A DNA stretch of 13,491 bases from Baffinella frigidus (Eukaryota; Cryptophyceae; Cryptomonadales; Baffinellaceae), in the NCBI GenBank assembly GCA_026770585.1, contig MU646997.1:229449-242939 (forward strand). The letters run 5' to 3'. Under the pieces are notes generated by a model, which was given only the letters and a program-made list of their open reading frames with translations, was not told the DNA's origin and did not search any database. Positions 12,882-13,491 of this stretch are shown here, one piece after another. Numbering within the stretch: position 1 is the stretch's first letter; each line of letters starts with the position of its first letter. A program made the position numbers and the translations under genes.

Positions 12882-13036
12882 GTATATGTAAATATATATA
12901 AGGTATGCGGTATAAAAAATTAAGGTATATGTAATATATCCCGTGTTTGCCGCCGTCGTCATATGACGACAGTGGTCCAATTCAGTATTTGTGGAAACAA
13001 TACGAGCTTGCCCGACTCTGCCTCGACTTCCTTCAC
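705..13036 (+). CDS. split gene, spliced model of 11 short exons; unknown protein, partial
   Basis: Join of 705-782, 2486-2567, 3241-3343, 4364-4427, 6074-6133, 6558-6664, 7980-8085, 9226-9282, 11860-11934, 12505-12614 and 12973-13036. Every acceptor is CAG and every donor is GT. Exon lengths 78, 82, 103, 64, 60, 107, 106, 57, 75, 110 and 64 give 906 nt, 302 codons with no stop. Split codons close properly: G+AG makes Glu, TG+G Trp, TG+C Cys, AG+T Ser. The protein is L/R/K/E-rich with spaced Trp (KSWSHALQRLVRLW, LFYESWLILRK, FQRWLKYVEYNYQ, FVGWVELVQNKAARRH, YLWKQYELARLCLDFL), which suggests a chain of amphipathic helices. I do not recognise the family. Sfi1-like centrin-binding repeats have a comparable F/W spacing, but this is a weak resemblance. 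No signal peptide or membrane segment is visible. Neither the N terminus nor a sure C terminus is in the window. Only about 7 percent of the span is coding. Confidence 0.65.
802..955. mobile_element. MITE-like foldback element F
   Basis: 154 bp with about 40-bp near-perfect terminal inverted repeats: CCTAGCTCTATCCCACTTG at the left, and on the opposite strand from the right end CCTAGCTCTGTCCCACTTGG, both continuing into ATTTGGGCTCCCCATAAATT. No coding capacity. Parts of the same terminus (CCTAGCTCTG) recur near 5208, 5393 and 10070. Confidence 0.8.
962..1017 (+). pseudogene. donor-side partial copy of exon 1, with stop
   Basis: GAAGATGCTCGTCGGCCTC and onward matches exon 1, and the donor GAG|gtcagg is kept. 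The frame is broken by CTC TGA AAC (Arg codon CGA became TGA). It lies just after element F, downstream of the intact exon. Confidence 0.75.
1041..1177 (-). mobile_element. MITE family A, copy 1 (reverse orientation)
   Basis: 137 bp bounded by tCCACTCGGTGGGCTACGAG and its degraded inverse ending GTAGTCCACCGCTGG. The interior includes GTTGACTTTTGATGGAAGGT, the inverse of the ACCTTTCATCAAA...GTCAAC block seen in the other copies. Confidence 0.75.
1241..1262 (+). pseudogene. short donor-side remnant of exon 1
   Basis: GAAGCGCTCCGTAACGAGG closely matches GAAGCCCTCCGAAACGAGG at the end of exon 1. It is too short to be functional. Confidence 0.45.
1304..1350 (+). pseudogene. donor-side partial copy of exon 1, frame open
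   Basis: Reads KRKLLVHLKFEALRNE and ends GAG|gtgcga. The frame is open and the donor is a plausible GT. The 5-prime part of the exon is replaced by CCCTAAA-like sequence (aaaccctaagcgcaag). There is no good CAG acceptor, though an AAG occurs just before it. Confidence 0.7.
1613..1652 (+). pseudogene. donor-side partial copy of exon 1, donor lost
   Basis: VLVHLKFEALRNE is readable, but the donor GT has become CT (GAG|ctcagt). The flank after it (ctcagtcctgagcccgaa) matches the flank of intact exon 1 (gtcagtcctaagcccgaa), so exon edge and intron start were copied together. Confidence 0.75.
1765..1887 (+). mobile_element. MITE family A, copy 2 (right end missing)
   Basis: Begins CCACACGGTGGACTACGAAC, contains TTTCATCAAACGTCAACTTA and TTGGTCACGTAACGCCCC, and stops at CCCTCGA where family B copy 1 begins. 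The final AGCCCACCGTGTGG end is absent. Confidence 0.75.
1889..2104. mobile_element. MITE family B, copy 1, with 46-bp perfect palindrome
   Basis: 216 bp with ends CTACCACTCGAGGCT and AGCCTGGAGTGGTAG, followed inward by GACTATTTTAAAA-type sequence. Its centre (1988-2033) is a perfect palindrome with half-sequence GTTTGGTCACGTATCTGGGG continuing to a GAATTC centre. Confidence 0.85.
2177..2286 (+). mobile_element. MITE family C, copy 1 (left end missing)
   Basis: Contains CCTACGGTAGGCAACCC, AAGGTAACGGAAACTCGG and the end CCCTTCGTAGCCCGC followed by a decayed GTGG. All align with the complete copy at 9736-9897. Confidence 0.7.
2317..2349 (+). pseudogene. acceptor-side partial copy of exon 2
   Basis: CAG|ATGAAGGCAGTGCGGGCGCT gives MKAVRALPSEF against MEAVRALPAEF in exon 2. 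It then breaks into CCCCTGAACCCTAAACCC telomere-like sequence. It lies upstream of the intact exon and keeps only its 5-prime part. Confidence 0.75.
2486..2567 (+). CDS. exon 2 (intact copy)
   Basis: CAG acceptor, then MEAVRALPAEFGDS and IRQFENMVGERDA plus one base, donor gtacct. It enters in phase 0, matching the end of exon 1, and leaves in phase 1; the leftover G joins AG of exon 3 to make Glu. One partial acceptor-side copy lies upstream (2317) and two donor-side copies downstream (2709, 2927). Three of the four copies carry the string GGGGAACG(C/T)GACGCCG|gta at or near identity. The run of copies suggests the donor edge has been duplicated twice. Confidence 0.7.
2709..2765 (+). pseudogene. 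donor-side partial copy of exon 2
   Basis: Reads GSSIAEFESIVGERDA with donor gtaccc. The frame is open from the middle of the exon onward, and the 5-prime part and acceptor are missing. Confidence 0.75.
2770..2926. mobile_element. MITE family B, copy 2 (short form)
   Basis: About 157 bp. The left AAGGCTAGCAATGGGACTAT and the right end, read on the other strand (AGGCTAGCAATGTGACCATT), are near-identical inverted ends about 28 bp long. Both include TTTTAAAA. It fills the gap between two partial copies of exon 2 almost exactly. The left outer bases are decayed (CCTC rather than CCACTC). Confidence 0.8.
2927..2990 (+). pseudogene. donor-side partial copy of exon 2
   Basis: Reads LPAEFGISIREFESMVGERDA, then G|gtactc. 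The frame is open and only the first few residues and the acceptor are missing. It could be spliced if an upstream AG is used, so alternative-exon use is possible though unproven. Confidence 0.7.
3107..3160 (+). pseudogene. acceptor-side partial copy of exon 3
   Basis: Reads KSMKKKEVSLLLRSL against KSMKKKELSLLLKSV in exon 3. There is no CAG acceptor directly before it (gataaatctatg). It breaks off into unrelated sequence with GT words (CTCAGgtcact, CTCAGgtttcg). It lies upstream of the intact exon. Confidence 0.7.
3241..3343 (+). CDS. exon 3 (intact copy)
   Basis: CAG acceptor, two bases completing a Glu codon, then KSMKKKELSLLLKSVALD and QQKSWSHALQRLVRL, and TG before donor gtaccc. Phase in 1, phase out 2; TG joins G of exon 4 to restore Trp. 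SWSHALQRLVRLW has alternating bulky and basic residues as in an amphipathic helix. One acceptor-side echo lies upstream (3107). Donor-side echoes follow at 3480, 3777, 3904 and 4136, so this exon edge is the most copied in the first half of the window. Confidence 0.7.
3480..3545 (+). pseudogene. donor-side partial copy of exon 3
   Basis: SIDLDQQKSWSHALHRLVRL then TG|gtacgc. The frame is open; one change (Q to H) separates it from exon 3 over the shared part. The 5-prime part and acceptor are absent. Confidence 0.75.
3596..3776. repeat. GGGTGNA minisatellite (degenerate telomere-like, G-rich strand)
   Basis: About 25 imperfect 6-8 base units such as GGGTGAA, GGGTGGA, GGGTGCA and GGGTGTA. It grades into GGTTAGGGGTTT on the left, so it is probably derived from TTTAGGG. 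It separates two donor-side copies of exon 3. Confidence 0.85.
3777..3830 (+). pseudogene. donor-side partial copy of exon 3
   Basis: LDQQKSWSHALQRLVRL then TG|gtaccc, protein-identical to exon 3 over this part. It begins abruptly at the end of the GGGTGNA array and is followed directly by CCCTACA units. Confidence 0.75.
3904..3914 (+). pseudogene. very short exon 3 donor remnant
   Basis: GTCCGCCTCTG|gtacgg, the last eleven bases of exon 3 plus a donor-like flank. It is only meaningful in the context of the longer copies around it. Confidence 0.4.
3960..4033. repeat. GA microsatellite
   Basis: GA-dominated tract with interspersed GTGTGTGTGG and GGAG. It yields a spurious L/S-rich frame on the other strand. 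Confidence 0.9.
4136..4167 (+). pseudogene. donor-side partial copy of exon 3
   Basis: CCCCTCCAACGCCTCGTCC and on to CTCTG|gtatca reads LQRLVRL plus TG, ending at a GT. Confidence 0.65.
4364..4427 (+). CDS. exon 4 (intact copy)
   Basis: CAG acceptor (TGTGGCAG), one base completing Trp from exon 3, then TKATDILAGVFDV and SAAKYRAE, donor GAG|gtaccc. Phase out 0. It is the only one of four related copies with the full 5-prime part and acceptor. Donor-side copies follow at 4603, 4819 and 5238. A family C element begins 13 bases after the donor, and a family B element sits between the later copies. Confidence 0.7.
4441..4598 (-). mobile_element. MITE family C, copy 2, reverse, with internal 4-copy tandem repeat
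   Basis: CCCTACGGGTTGCCTACC occurs four times (4441, 4471, 4494, 4518), spaced 23-30 bases apart. The right end CGCTTATGGGTTATTCACGA then ATCCCTTCGTAGTCCGCTGT GTGG is the reverse complement of the left end of the complete family C element at 9736. The second terminus is missing and appears replaced by the expansion. Confidence 0.7.
4603..4643 (+). pseudogene. donor-side partial copy of exon 4
   Basis: GVFDVSATKYRAE with GAG|gtgcgt. It starts right after the family C end; the acceptor and first residues are absent. Confidence 0.75.
4819..4856 (+). pseudogene. donor-side partial copy of exon 4
   Basis: GVLDVFGTKYRAD then gtcaac: GAG became GAC at the edge, and the GT is still present. Confidence 0.65.
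4988..5204. mobile_element. MITE family B, copy 3
   Basis: 217 bp, ends CCACTCGAGACTGGAAGAGG and, read from the right on the other strand, CCCACTCGAGGCTGGAAGTG, both leading into GGGACTATTTT. The centre holds an imperfect palindrome around CCGCTCGAATTTGAGCGG. Its length nearly equals copy 1 (216 bp). Confidence 0.85.
5229..5284 (+). pseudogene. donor-side partial copy of exon 4
   Basis: GATATTCTGGGGGGGTGTTC then GTTTCCGCTGCCAAGTCC and AAAGAG|gtgcgt aligns with exon 4 with one 3-base deletion, keeping the frame (VFVSAAKSRKE). Alignment to exon 4 is clear from about 5238. Confidence 0.7.
5622..5636 (+). pseudogene. acceptor-side copy of exon 5 (15-bp duplicate)
   Basis: ACAGCTGTTCTACGA is identical to 6070-6084, covering the acceptor CAG and the first eleven bases of exon 5. 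It marks the left border of the telomere-like tract. Confidence 0.85.
5641..6069 (+). repeat. interstitial telomere-like array (CCCTAAA)n
   Basis: About 430 bp of CCCTAAA with variants CCCCAAA, CCTTAAA, CCCTGAA and CCCTACA. The most perfect runs are near both borders. It lies inside the intron before exon 5, bounded by identical 15-bp copies of the exon 5 start. Plant-type telomere units are internal here, so this is not a chromosome end by itself. Confidence 0.95.
6074..6133 (+). CDS. exon 5 (intact copy)
   Basis: CAG acceptor formed at the edge of the telomere-like tract (CCCTAAAACAG), then LFYESWLILRK and PAGRIRIRR, donor CGG|gtaagt, the strongest donor in the gene. Phase 0 at both ends, 20 codons. 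Its first bases are duplicated at 5622-5636, about 450 bp upstream. A 20-bp tandem repeat starts nine bases after the donor. Confidence 0.7.
6142..6256. repeat. tandem repeat of about 20 bp, TGTTTGTAGACTTTTAGCG
   Basis: Five or six units of GTGT(G/T)TG(T)(A/T)GACTT(T/C)TAGC; the last ones change to TTGACT and include a longer unit with GATATTTTAGC. It starts just after the exon 5 donor and contains no open frame of note. Confidence 0.9.
6257..6458. other. intron sequence, no gene recognised
   Basis: Includes loosely repeated GAGAATTCGCTGAAA-like and GGAAAATTCTCTGAAA-like phrases near 6345-6415. No splice-bounded coding segment was found. Confidence 0.4.
6459..6483 (+). pseudogene. acceptor-side partial copy of exon 6
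   Basis: AGATAGTGAACAAGGCGGGC CTGAA matches 6556-6580 at 23 of 25 positions, then runs straight into CCCTAAACCCTAACCC. It is the left border of the short telomere-like tract before exon 6. Confidence 0.8.
6484..6555 (+). repeat. telomere-like tract (CCCTAAACCCTAA)
   Basis: About 50 bp of alternating CCCTAAA and CCCTAA units, then TCTTAACCCTGAGCCTTAAT. It is enclosed by the two copies of the exon 6 start. Confidence 0.85.
6558..6664 (+). CDS. exon 6 (intact copy)
   Basis: CAG acceptor, then IMNKACLKRLVNICANF and RRLENSIHKYRPLRIMFK, plus TG before donor gtgccg. Phase in 0, phase out 2; TG joins C of exon 7 to give Cys. The donor choice is supported by two downstream echoes that also end AAGAG|gtgccg (6751, 6908). 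It is basic and leucine-rich, likely helical. Four partial copies are known: one acceptor-side upstream and three donor-side downstream, separated by G-rich telomere-like sequence in the opposite orientation to the upstream tract. Confidence 0.7.
6751..6806 (+). pseudogene. donor-side partial copy of exon 6
   Basis: FRRLENSIHKYP, a short deletion, then CATGTTCAAGAG|gtgccg. It begins right after GGGTTAGGGTTCAGGG. Confidence 0.75.
6813..6900 (-). repeat. degenerate TTTAGGG-like sequence
   Basis: GGGTTT, GGGTTC, GGGCTGG and GGGGTT units with the G-rich strand on +, between two echoes of exon 6. It is weakly periodic and is presumably an eroded telomere-like tract. Confidence 0.6.
6908..6961 (+). 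pseudogene. donor-side partial copy of exon 6
   Basis: GATCGAAAATTATTTTCACA then CTTCGCATCATGTTCAAGAG|gtgccg. Diverged from exon 6, with the donor flank kept. Confidence 0.65.
7140..7258 (-). repeat. degenerate TTTCGGG / GGTTT tract
   Basis: Repeated GGTTTAGG, GGTTTTCGG, GGGTTTCGGG and GGGTTTCAAG units on +, an eroded G-strand telomere-like tract immediately before the last exon 6 echo. Confidence 0.65.
7260..7315 (+). pseudogene. donor-side partial copy of exon 6, donor lost
   Basis: RKLENSIHNYRPLRLMFN is readable from CGGAAGCTCGAGAACTCC. The sequence then departs at ATATCATCTCG and the gtgccg donor is absent. A MITE starts a few bases later. Confidence 0.7.
7325..7471. mobile_element. MITE-like element with 18-bp perfect inverted ends
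   Basis: AAGATAACTGAATCAGTT and its exact reverse complement AACTGATTCAGTTATCTT bound 147 bp. Inside, a 21-bp segment starting CCTATTGAAAACGAACTGAT is tandemly duplicated (7420-7440, 7441-7461), and the centre holds an AATTAGGAGATCTAATT near-palindrome. It is AT-richer than its surroundings. Single copy in this window. Confidence 0.85.
7500..7800 (-). repeat. eroded G-strand telomere-like region
   Basis: Many GGGGTGAGGGGT, GGGTTTAGGGG, GGGTATAGGGTT and AAGGTTTGGGG units, with a loose longer period around GGTATAGG...GGTTT..GATCA (near 7590-7720). No coding sequence was found; it fills the intron between exons 6 and 7. Confidence 0.75.
7857..7940 (+). repeat. 28-bp tandem repeat, three units
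   Basis: TAACATGTGAAACCCCCTAA ACCCTAAA three times (7857, 7885, 7913), the third with CCCAAACCCGAAA. It mixes a unique 10-mer with telomere-like units, then fades into CCCGAAACCCTAAATG before exon 7. Confidence 0.9.
7980..8085 (+). CDS. exon 7 (intact copy)
   Basis: CAG acceptor, one base completing Cys, then FQRWLKYVEYNYQHVSKD and LKTSVRRRHELRERLGQ, donor CAG|gtccga. Phase out 0. 35 full codons, strongly helical in character, with an aromatic start (F, W, Y, Y, Y) and a basic end. The donor is non-ideal, but a downstream echo at 8716-8754 keeps the same CAG|gtc junction, supporting it. Further echoes lie at 8216 and possibly 8397. Confidence 0.75.
8102..8139. repeat. 10-bp tandem repeat forming alternating TTC/GAA triplets
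   Basis: TTCTGGAATG repeated about four times gives TTCnnGAAnnTTCnnGAAnnTTTnnGAAnnTTCnnGAA. This is the spacing of a eukaryotic heat-shock element array. Location in an intron and a simple tandem origin leave function open. A related sequence (ctggaatattatgtggt) recurs near 9070. Confidence 0.7.
8216..8267 (+). pseudogene. degenerate internal copy of exon 7
   Basis: AAGGACCTGAAGAAGGTTGT then GAGACACGAATTACGCGAAT and GCCTCGGACAG aligns to KDLKTSVRRRHELRERLGQ with small indels. The donor is lost (CAG|att), while CAG precedes it (GTCAG|CGCAAGG). Confidence 0.6.
8286..8400. mobile_element. CCTACGGTAGG foldback element, partial copy
   Basis: The left arm ATAGGGTAACGAGCTGAAAT then GGGTAGTTAAGCCTACGGTG matches the 166-bp elements at 8411 and 9469. 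The right arm stops after AGGAGCCCTACGGCCCACCG TATTCACC. Confidence 0.65.
8411..8576. mobile_element. CCTACGGTAGG foldback element, full copy 1
   Basis: 166 bp, arms about 70 bp: outer ATAGG(C/G), then AACGTCCTGAAAACCG / CGGTTTTCAGTCCGTT, then GTATTGCCTACGGTAGGCCG and its inverse. It abuts a family A element on the right. Confidence 0.85.
8577..8714 (+). mobile_element. MITE family A, copy 3
   Basis: 138 bp from TCACAAGGTGGACTACGAAC to GAAGCCCACCGTGTGG, with TTTCATCAAAGGTCAACTTA and TTGGTCACGTAACACCCTGG inside. The right flank enters a partial copy of exon 7 at once. Confidence 0.85.
8716..8754 (+). pseudogene. donor-side partial copy of exon 7
   Basis: KSVRRRCANAVAR in one frame; the DNA AGTCTGTGCGAAGAAGATGC and GCCAACGCCGTGGCCAG|gtctga aligns with exon 7 with small indels. 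The donor context CAG|gtc is shared. Confidence 0.65.
8924..9061 (-). mobile_element. MITE family A, copy 4 (reverse)
   Basis: 138 bp from CCACACGGTGGGCTTCGAGG to GTCCGTAGTCCACTGTGTGG, with GTTGACTTTTGATGAAAGGT near the right end. Confidence 0.85.
9226..9282 (+). CDS. exon 8 (intact copy)
   Basis: Good acceptor (CTTGTTCGCAG), then FLEEYALKSNSSVIVPTAQ, donor CAG|gtctcc. Phase 0 at both ends, 19 codons, following exon 7 in frame. The less helical serine/proline-bearing segment may be a linker. A donor-side echo lies at 10136-10167. Confidence 0.65.
9314..9455. mobile_element. foldback element with CTAACGCCAGCG ends
   Basis: 142 bp with 12-bp perfect inverted ends CTAACGCCAGCG / CGCTGGCGTTAG. 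Inside is a hairpin with arms of about 35 bp: AGCCTACGGTAGGAACCCCC then CTCCTACGACCTTTAAA, inverted after a short AAAACAAAAAGG loop. It shares the CCTACGGTAGG core with the neighbouring foldback family. Confidence 0.8.
9469..9634. mobile_element. CCTACGGTAGG foldback element, full copy 2
   Basis: Same 166-bp length and architecture as 8411-8576. Arms run ATAGGCTAACGTCCTGAAAA then CCGGGTAGTTACGCCTACGG, and the inverse TAACTACCCGGTTTTCAG-type arm ends CGTTACCCTGT. The centre GGGGTCCTACGAAACATTAG is shared by both full copies. Confidence 0.85.
9736..9897 (+). mobile_element. MITE family C, complete copy
   Basis: 162 bp. Left end CCACACAGCGGACTTCAAAG and right end, on the other strand, CCACAAAGCGGGCTACGAAG, both continuing GATTTT. 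Contains CCCTACGGTAGGCAATAGCG and AAGGTAACGGAAAGTTGG with a GTGGATTATCCAC hairpin. Confidence 0.8.
9924..10043. mobile_element. possible MITE-like element with GTGGACCAAATCTCGAT ends
   Basis: GTGGACCAAATCTCGAT at 9930 is inverted as ATCCTCGATTTGGTCTAC near 10020-10036, about 120 bp in all. The inverted ends have a few mismatches; single copy. Confidence 0.55.
10136..10167 (+). pseudogene. donor-side partial copy of exon 8, donor lost
   Basis: AAGTTAACGGGTGTGTGGTC CCGACCGCCCAG|gcccc aligns to the end of exon 8 (VVPTAQ read for VIVPTAQ). GT became GC. Confidence 0.6.
10233..10423. mobile_element. MITE family B, copy 4
   Basis: 191 bp. Ends CCACTCGAGAATGCTAGAGG and, from the right, CCACTCGAGAACGCTAGAGG, both followed by GGCCTATTTA/GGCCTATTTAAAA. 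Outer bases match copies 1 and 3; the inner part has diverged. Just outside lies a TGTAAAGC-GCTTTACA hairpin (10189-10214). Confidence 0.8.
10470..10603. mobile_element. MITE-like element, TTAGCAGACACCGGTG ends
   Basis: TTAGCAGACACCGGTG at the left and, on the other strand from the right, TTAGCAGCCACCGGTG (one mismatch), 134 bp. The interior contains a short direct repeat AAATCCGGGCG. Confidence 0.75.
10647..10772. mobile_element. MITE-like element, CCACGCCAGAGT ends
   Basis: 12-bp perfect inverted ends CCACGCCAGAGT / ACTCTGGCGTGG enclose 126 bp. Inside, 10681-10702 is a perfect palindrome centred on GTTTAAAC (CAACCGCGTTT then its complement). Confidence 0.75.
10831..11090 (+). repeat. degenerate C-strand telomere-like tract and CTAACCGACGCAACCTAATC repeat
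   Basis: CCCTAAA/CCCCAAA/CCCTGAA units fade after 10930 into AACTAAA and then longer phrases such as ACCGACGCAACCTAATCGAA. The latter recurs at 11500-11660 between exon 9 copies. Confidence 0.8.
11095..11121 (+). pseudogene. exon 9 copy, left half (split by MITE A)
   Basis: CAAGTGTTTTCCTCGCGCCA GTTCTTA reads QVFSSRQFL against QVFSSRQFV in exon 9. The preceding bases are GCAT, not CAG, so the acceptor is lost. The right half resumes at 11261. Confidence 0.8.
11122..11260 (+). mobile_element. MITE family A, copy 5, inserted in an exon 9 copy
   Basis: 139 bp from CCACACGGTGGACTACGAAT to CGTAGCCCACCGAGTGA. It interrupts an exon 9 copy exactly between codons; removing 139 bp re-joins the flanks to match uninterrupted exon 9. 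Confidence 0.85.
11261..11289 (+). pseudogene. exon 9 copy, right half
   Basis: TTTGTCGGCTGGGCCGAGCT CGTCCAAC reads FVGWAELVQ, continuing the frame of 11095-11121 once the MITE is removed. It then diverges to AACTTTTGAAACAACACAC, a phrase repeated after 11720. Confidence 0.8.
11371..11422 (+). pseudogene. acceptor-side partial copy of exon 9, preceded by a 20-bp palindrome
   Basis: GACAGAGGAGCTCCTCTGTC (11371-11390) is a perfect palindrome. CTGCGCAG|CAAGTGTTTTTGTCGCGCCA follows from 11399 with the same acceptor as the intact exon, then diverges. Confidence 0.7.
11545..11559 (+). pseudogene. short acceptor-side copy of exon 9
   Basis: GAGCAG|CAAGTGTTTTCTTCC, then unrelated ACCCTAACCGACCCAATC repeat. 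Confidence 0.65.
11668..11733 (+). pseudogene. near-complete copy of exon 9 with stop
   Basis: GAGCAG|CAA gives QVFSSRQFVCAS, then TGA, then VELVQQLL. The acceptor is intact. The stop and the loss of the NKAARRH end with its donor make it non-functional as written. Confidence 0.75.
11860..11934 (+). CDS. exon 9 (intact copy)
   Basis: CAG acceptor (CTGCGCAG), then QVFSSRQFVFVGW and VELVQNKAARRH, donor CAC|gtaacc. Phase 0 at both ends, 25 codons, fitting between exon 8 and exon 10. Acceptor-side or near-complete copies lie upstream at 11095/11261, 11399, 11545 and 11668, and donor-side copies downstream at 12001 and perhaps 12203. It is the most copied exon in the window. The GWVELVQNKAARRH segment, aromatic then helical and basic, resembles helical-repeat proteins in style only. 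Confidence 0.7.
11941..12350 (+). repeat. C-strand telomere-like tract, degenerate
   Basis: CCCTAAA, CCCTACA, CCCCAAA and CCTTAAC units, interrupted by the exon 9 donor-side copy at 12001-12039 and by poly-C runs of eight or nine. It has the same strand orientation as the 5641 array. Confidence 0.85.
12001..12039 (+). pseudogene. donor-side partial copy of exon 9, open
   Basis: WMELVQNKAARRH then CAC|gtaacc, identical donor flank (gtaacccccccc) to the intact exon. No acceptor: it begins after AAATGC. A weaker relic (ATCCAGAACCATTGATCGAG ACGATACGTAC) lies at 12203-12232. Confidence 0.75.
12505..12614 (+). CDS. exon 10 (intact copy)
   Basis: Acceptor TTTCCTTCCAG with a good pyrimidine tract, then VEWLTRRRVDLRLLRLSF and DFLQHGVIRRGADAQEYL, plus AG before donor gtgctt. 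Phase in 0, phase out 2. GC-rich third positions (GCGGCGGCGCGTGGAC) contrast with the intron. Probably a leucine/arginine-rich helix. A donor-side echo follows at 12698 with a stronger donor (AG|gtatgt), which confirms the phase-2 end. Confidence 0.75.
12655..12696. repeat. CCTACGGTAGG / GTCCTAGGAGCC foldback fragment
   Basis: CCCTAGGGTCCTACGGTAGG CCCGGTCCTAGGAGCCTACC is a truncated relative of the foldback elements near 8411 and 9469, joined directly to the exon 10 echo. Confidence 0.6.
12698..12742 (+). pseudogene. donor-side partial copy of exon 10
   Basis: HGVIHRWADAHEYL plus AG|gtatgt against HGVIRRGADAQEYL. The frame is open, the donor strong and the acceptor missing. Confidence 0.75.
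12749..12791. repeat. (TG)n microsatellite
   Basis: About 21 TG units starting a few bases after the exon 10 echo donor. Confidence 0.95.
12838..12900. repeat. (TA)n microsatellite with TG interruptions
   Basis: Alternating TA runs broken by TGTA, giving spurious I/Y frames. Confidence 0.9.
12973..13036 (+). CDS. exon 11, coding start before MITE insertion
   Basis: Acceptor GACGACAG; T completes Ser with AG from exon 10, then GPIQYLWKQYELARL and CLDFLH up to the left end of a family A element. The frame agrees with the phase-2 end of exon 10. A second CAG at 12982-12984 would be out of phase. ELARLCLDFLH resembles LRLLRLSFDFLQH of exon 10, so it may be a diverged relative of that exon instead of a distinct one. 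Confidence 0.5.
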
Positions 13037-13173
13037 CCGCACAGTGGACTACGGACCTTTCATCAAAAGTCAACTTACCATGTGGGCAGTCAACTTTAAG
13101 GATTTTTCACGCAAATTTGGTCACGTTGTCGCTAAATCTAGGGGTCCCGAAACCCTCGAAGCCTACCGTGTGG
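13037..13173 (+). mobile_element. MITE family A, copy 6, inside exon 11
   Basis: 137 bp from CCGCACAGTGGACTACGGAC to CTCGAAGCCTACCGTGTGG, with TTTCATCAAAAGTCAACTTA inside. Its length is not a multiple of three and an in-frame stop follows in the interior, so it breaks exon 11 as read. Confidence 0.85.
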
Positions 13174-13242
13174 TTCGTGGAGCCGTTTGTCAACTTTTGG
13201 CCGAGCGGGCTCTTCAACAAACATGAAAAAAAATACTTTTGA
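13174..13242 (+). CDS. possible end of exon 11 after the MITE
   Basis: Directly after the element the sequence reads FVEPFVNFWPSGLFNKHEKK YF then TGA, in frame with exon 11 if 13037-13173 is removed cleanly. If the insertion carried a 5-base target duplication (TTCAC/TTCGT), the rejoined frame would instead give RGAVCQLLAERALQQT and stop earlier. Which, if either, is the true C terminus cannot be settled here. Confidence 0.3.
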   Translation, partial: FVEPFVNFWPSGLFNKHEKKYF

Positions 13243-13285
13243 AATACAGTGGACCTACCATAACGCATACACGTCGGGGCCGGAC

Positions 13286-13359
13286 CTAAACCCTAAACCC
13301 TAAACCCTAAACCCTAAACCCTAAACCCTAAACCCCAAACCCTAAACCCTAAACCCTAA
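13286..13359 (+). repeat. interstitial telomere-like array (CCCTAAA)n
   Basis: About ten CCCTAAA units, one changed to CCCCAAA; the cleanest run in the window. It ends in AAATAAACAGATAATATT. Confidence 0.95.
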
Positions 13360-13372
13360 AATAAACAGATAA

Positions 13373-13491
<119 letters not shown>

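Overview
The window looks like nuclear DNA of a eukaryotic microbe. It carries many plant-type telomere-like arrays (CCCTAAA/TTTAGGG), short exons bounded by CAG acceptors and GT donors, several families of short inverted-repeat (MITE-like) elements, and long GA, TG and TA microsatellites. There is no bacterial-style gene density, operon or Shine-Dalgarno pattern. This telomere repeat occurs in plants, green and red algae, cryptophytes, chlorarachniophytes and several alveolates (chromerids, dinoflagellates), so the sequence alone does not name the organism. An algal or alveolate protist is my best guess.

The long open frames are mostly translations of repeats. The coding content I can support is one + strand gene cut into very short exons: 705-782, 2486-2567, 3241-3343, 4364-4427, 6074-6133, 6558-6664, 7980-8085, 9226-9282, 11860-11934, 12505-12614 and 12973 onward. 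All eleven acceptors are CAG, all ten donors are GT, and every junction is phase-compatible. Spliced up to 13036 they give 906 nt, 302 codons without a stop. Both ends are missing or uncertain: a possible upstream exon lies at 43-128, and exon 11 is interrupted by a transposon-like element. The protein is basic, rich in L, R, K and E, probably helical, with spaced tryptophans. I do not recognise its family; a distant likeness to Sfi1-type helical repeats is only a suggestion.

The striking feature is what fills the introns. Each of exons 1 to 10 is accompanied by one to seven partial copies of itself. Copies upstream of an intact exon keep its 5-prime (acceptor) part, and copies downstream keep its 3-prime (donor) part. 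That is the result expected from repeated tandem duplications straddling exon edges. Telomere-like tracts often sit between the copies. The clearest case is a tract of about 430 bp at exon 5, bounded by an identical 15-bp direct repeat.

The rest of the non-coding space is packed with short non-autonomous elements: family A (six copies, 137-139 bp when complete), family B (four copies, one with a 46-bp perfect palindrome), family C (three copies), a CCTACGGTAGG-rich foldback family (two copies of exactly 166 bp plus a partial one), and several single inverted-repeat elements. No transposase, tRNA, rRNA or CRISPR was seen.
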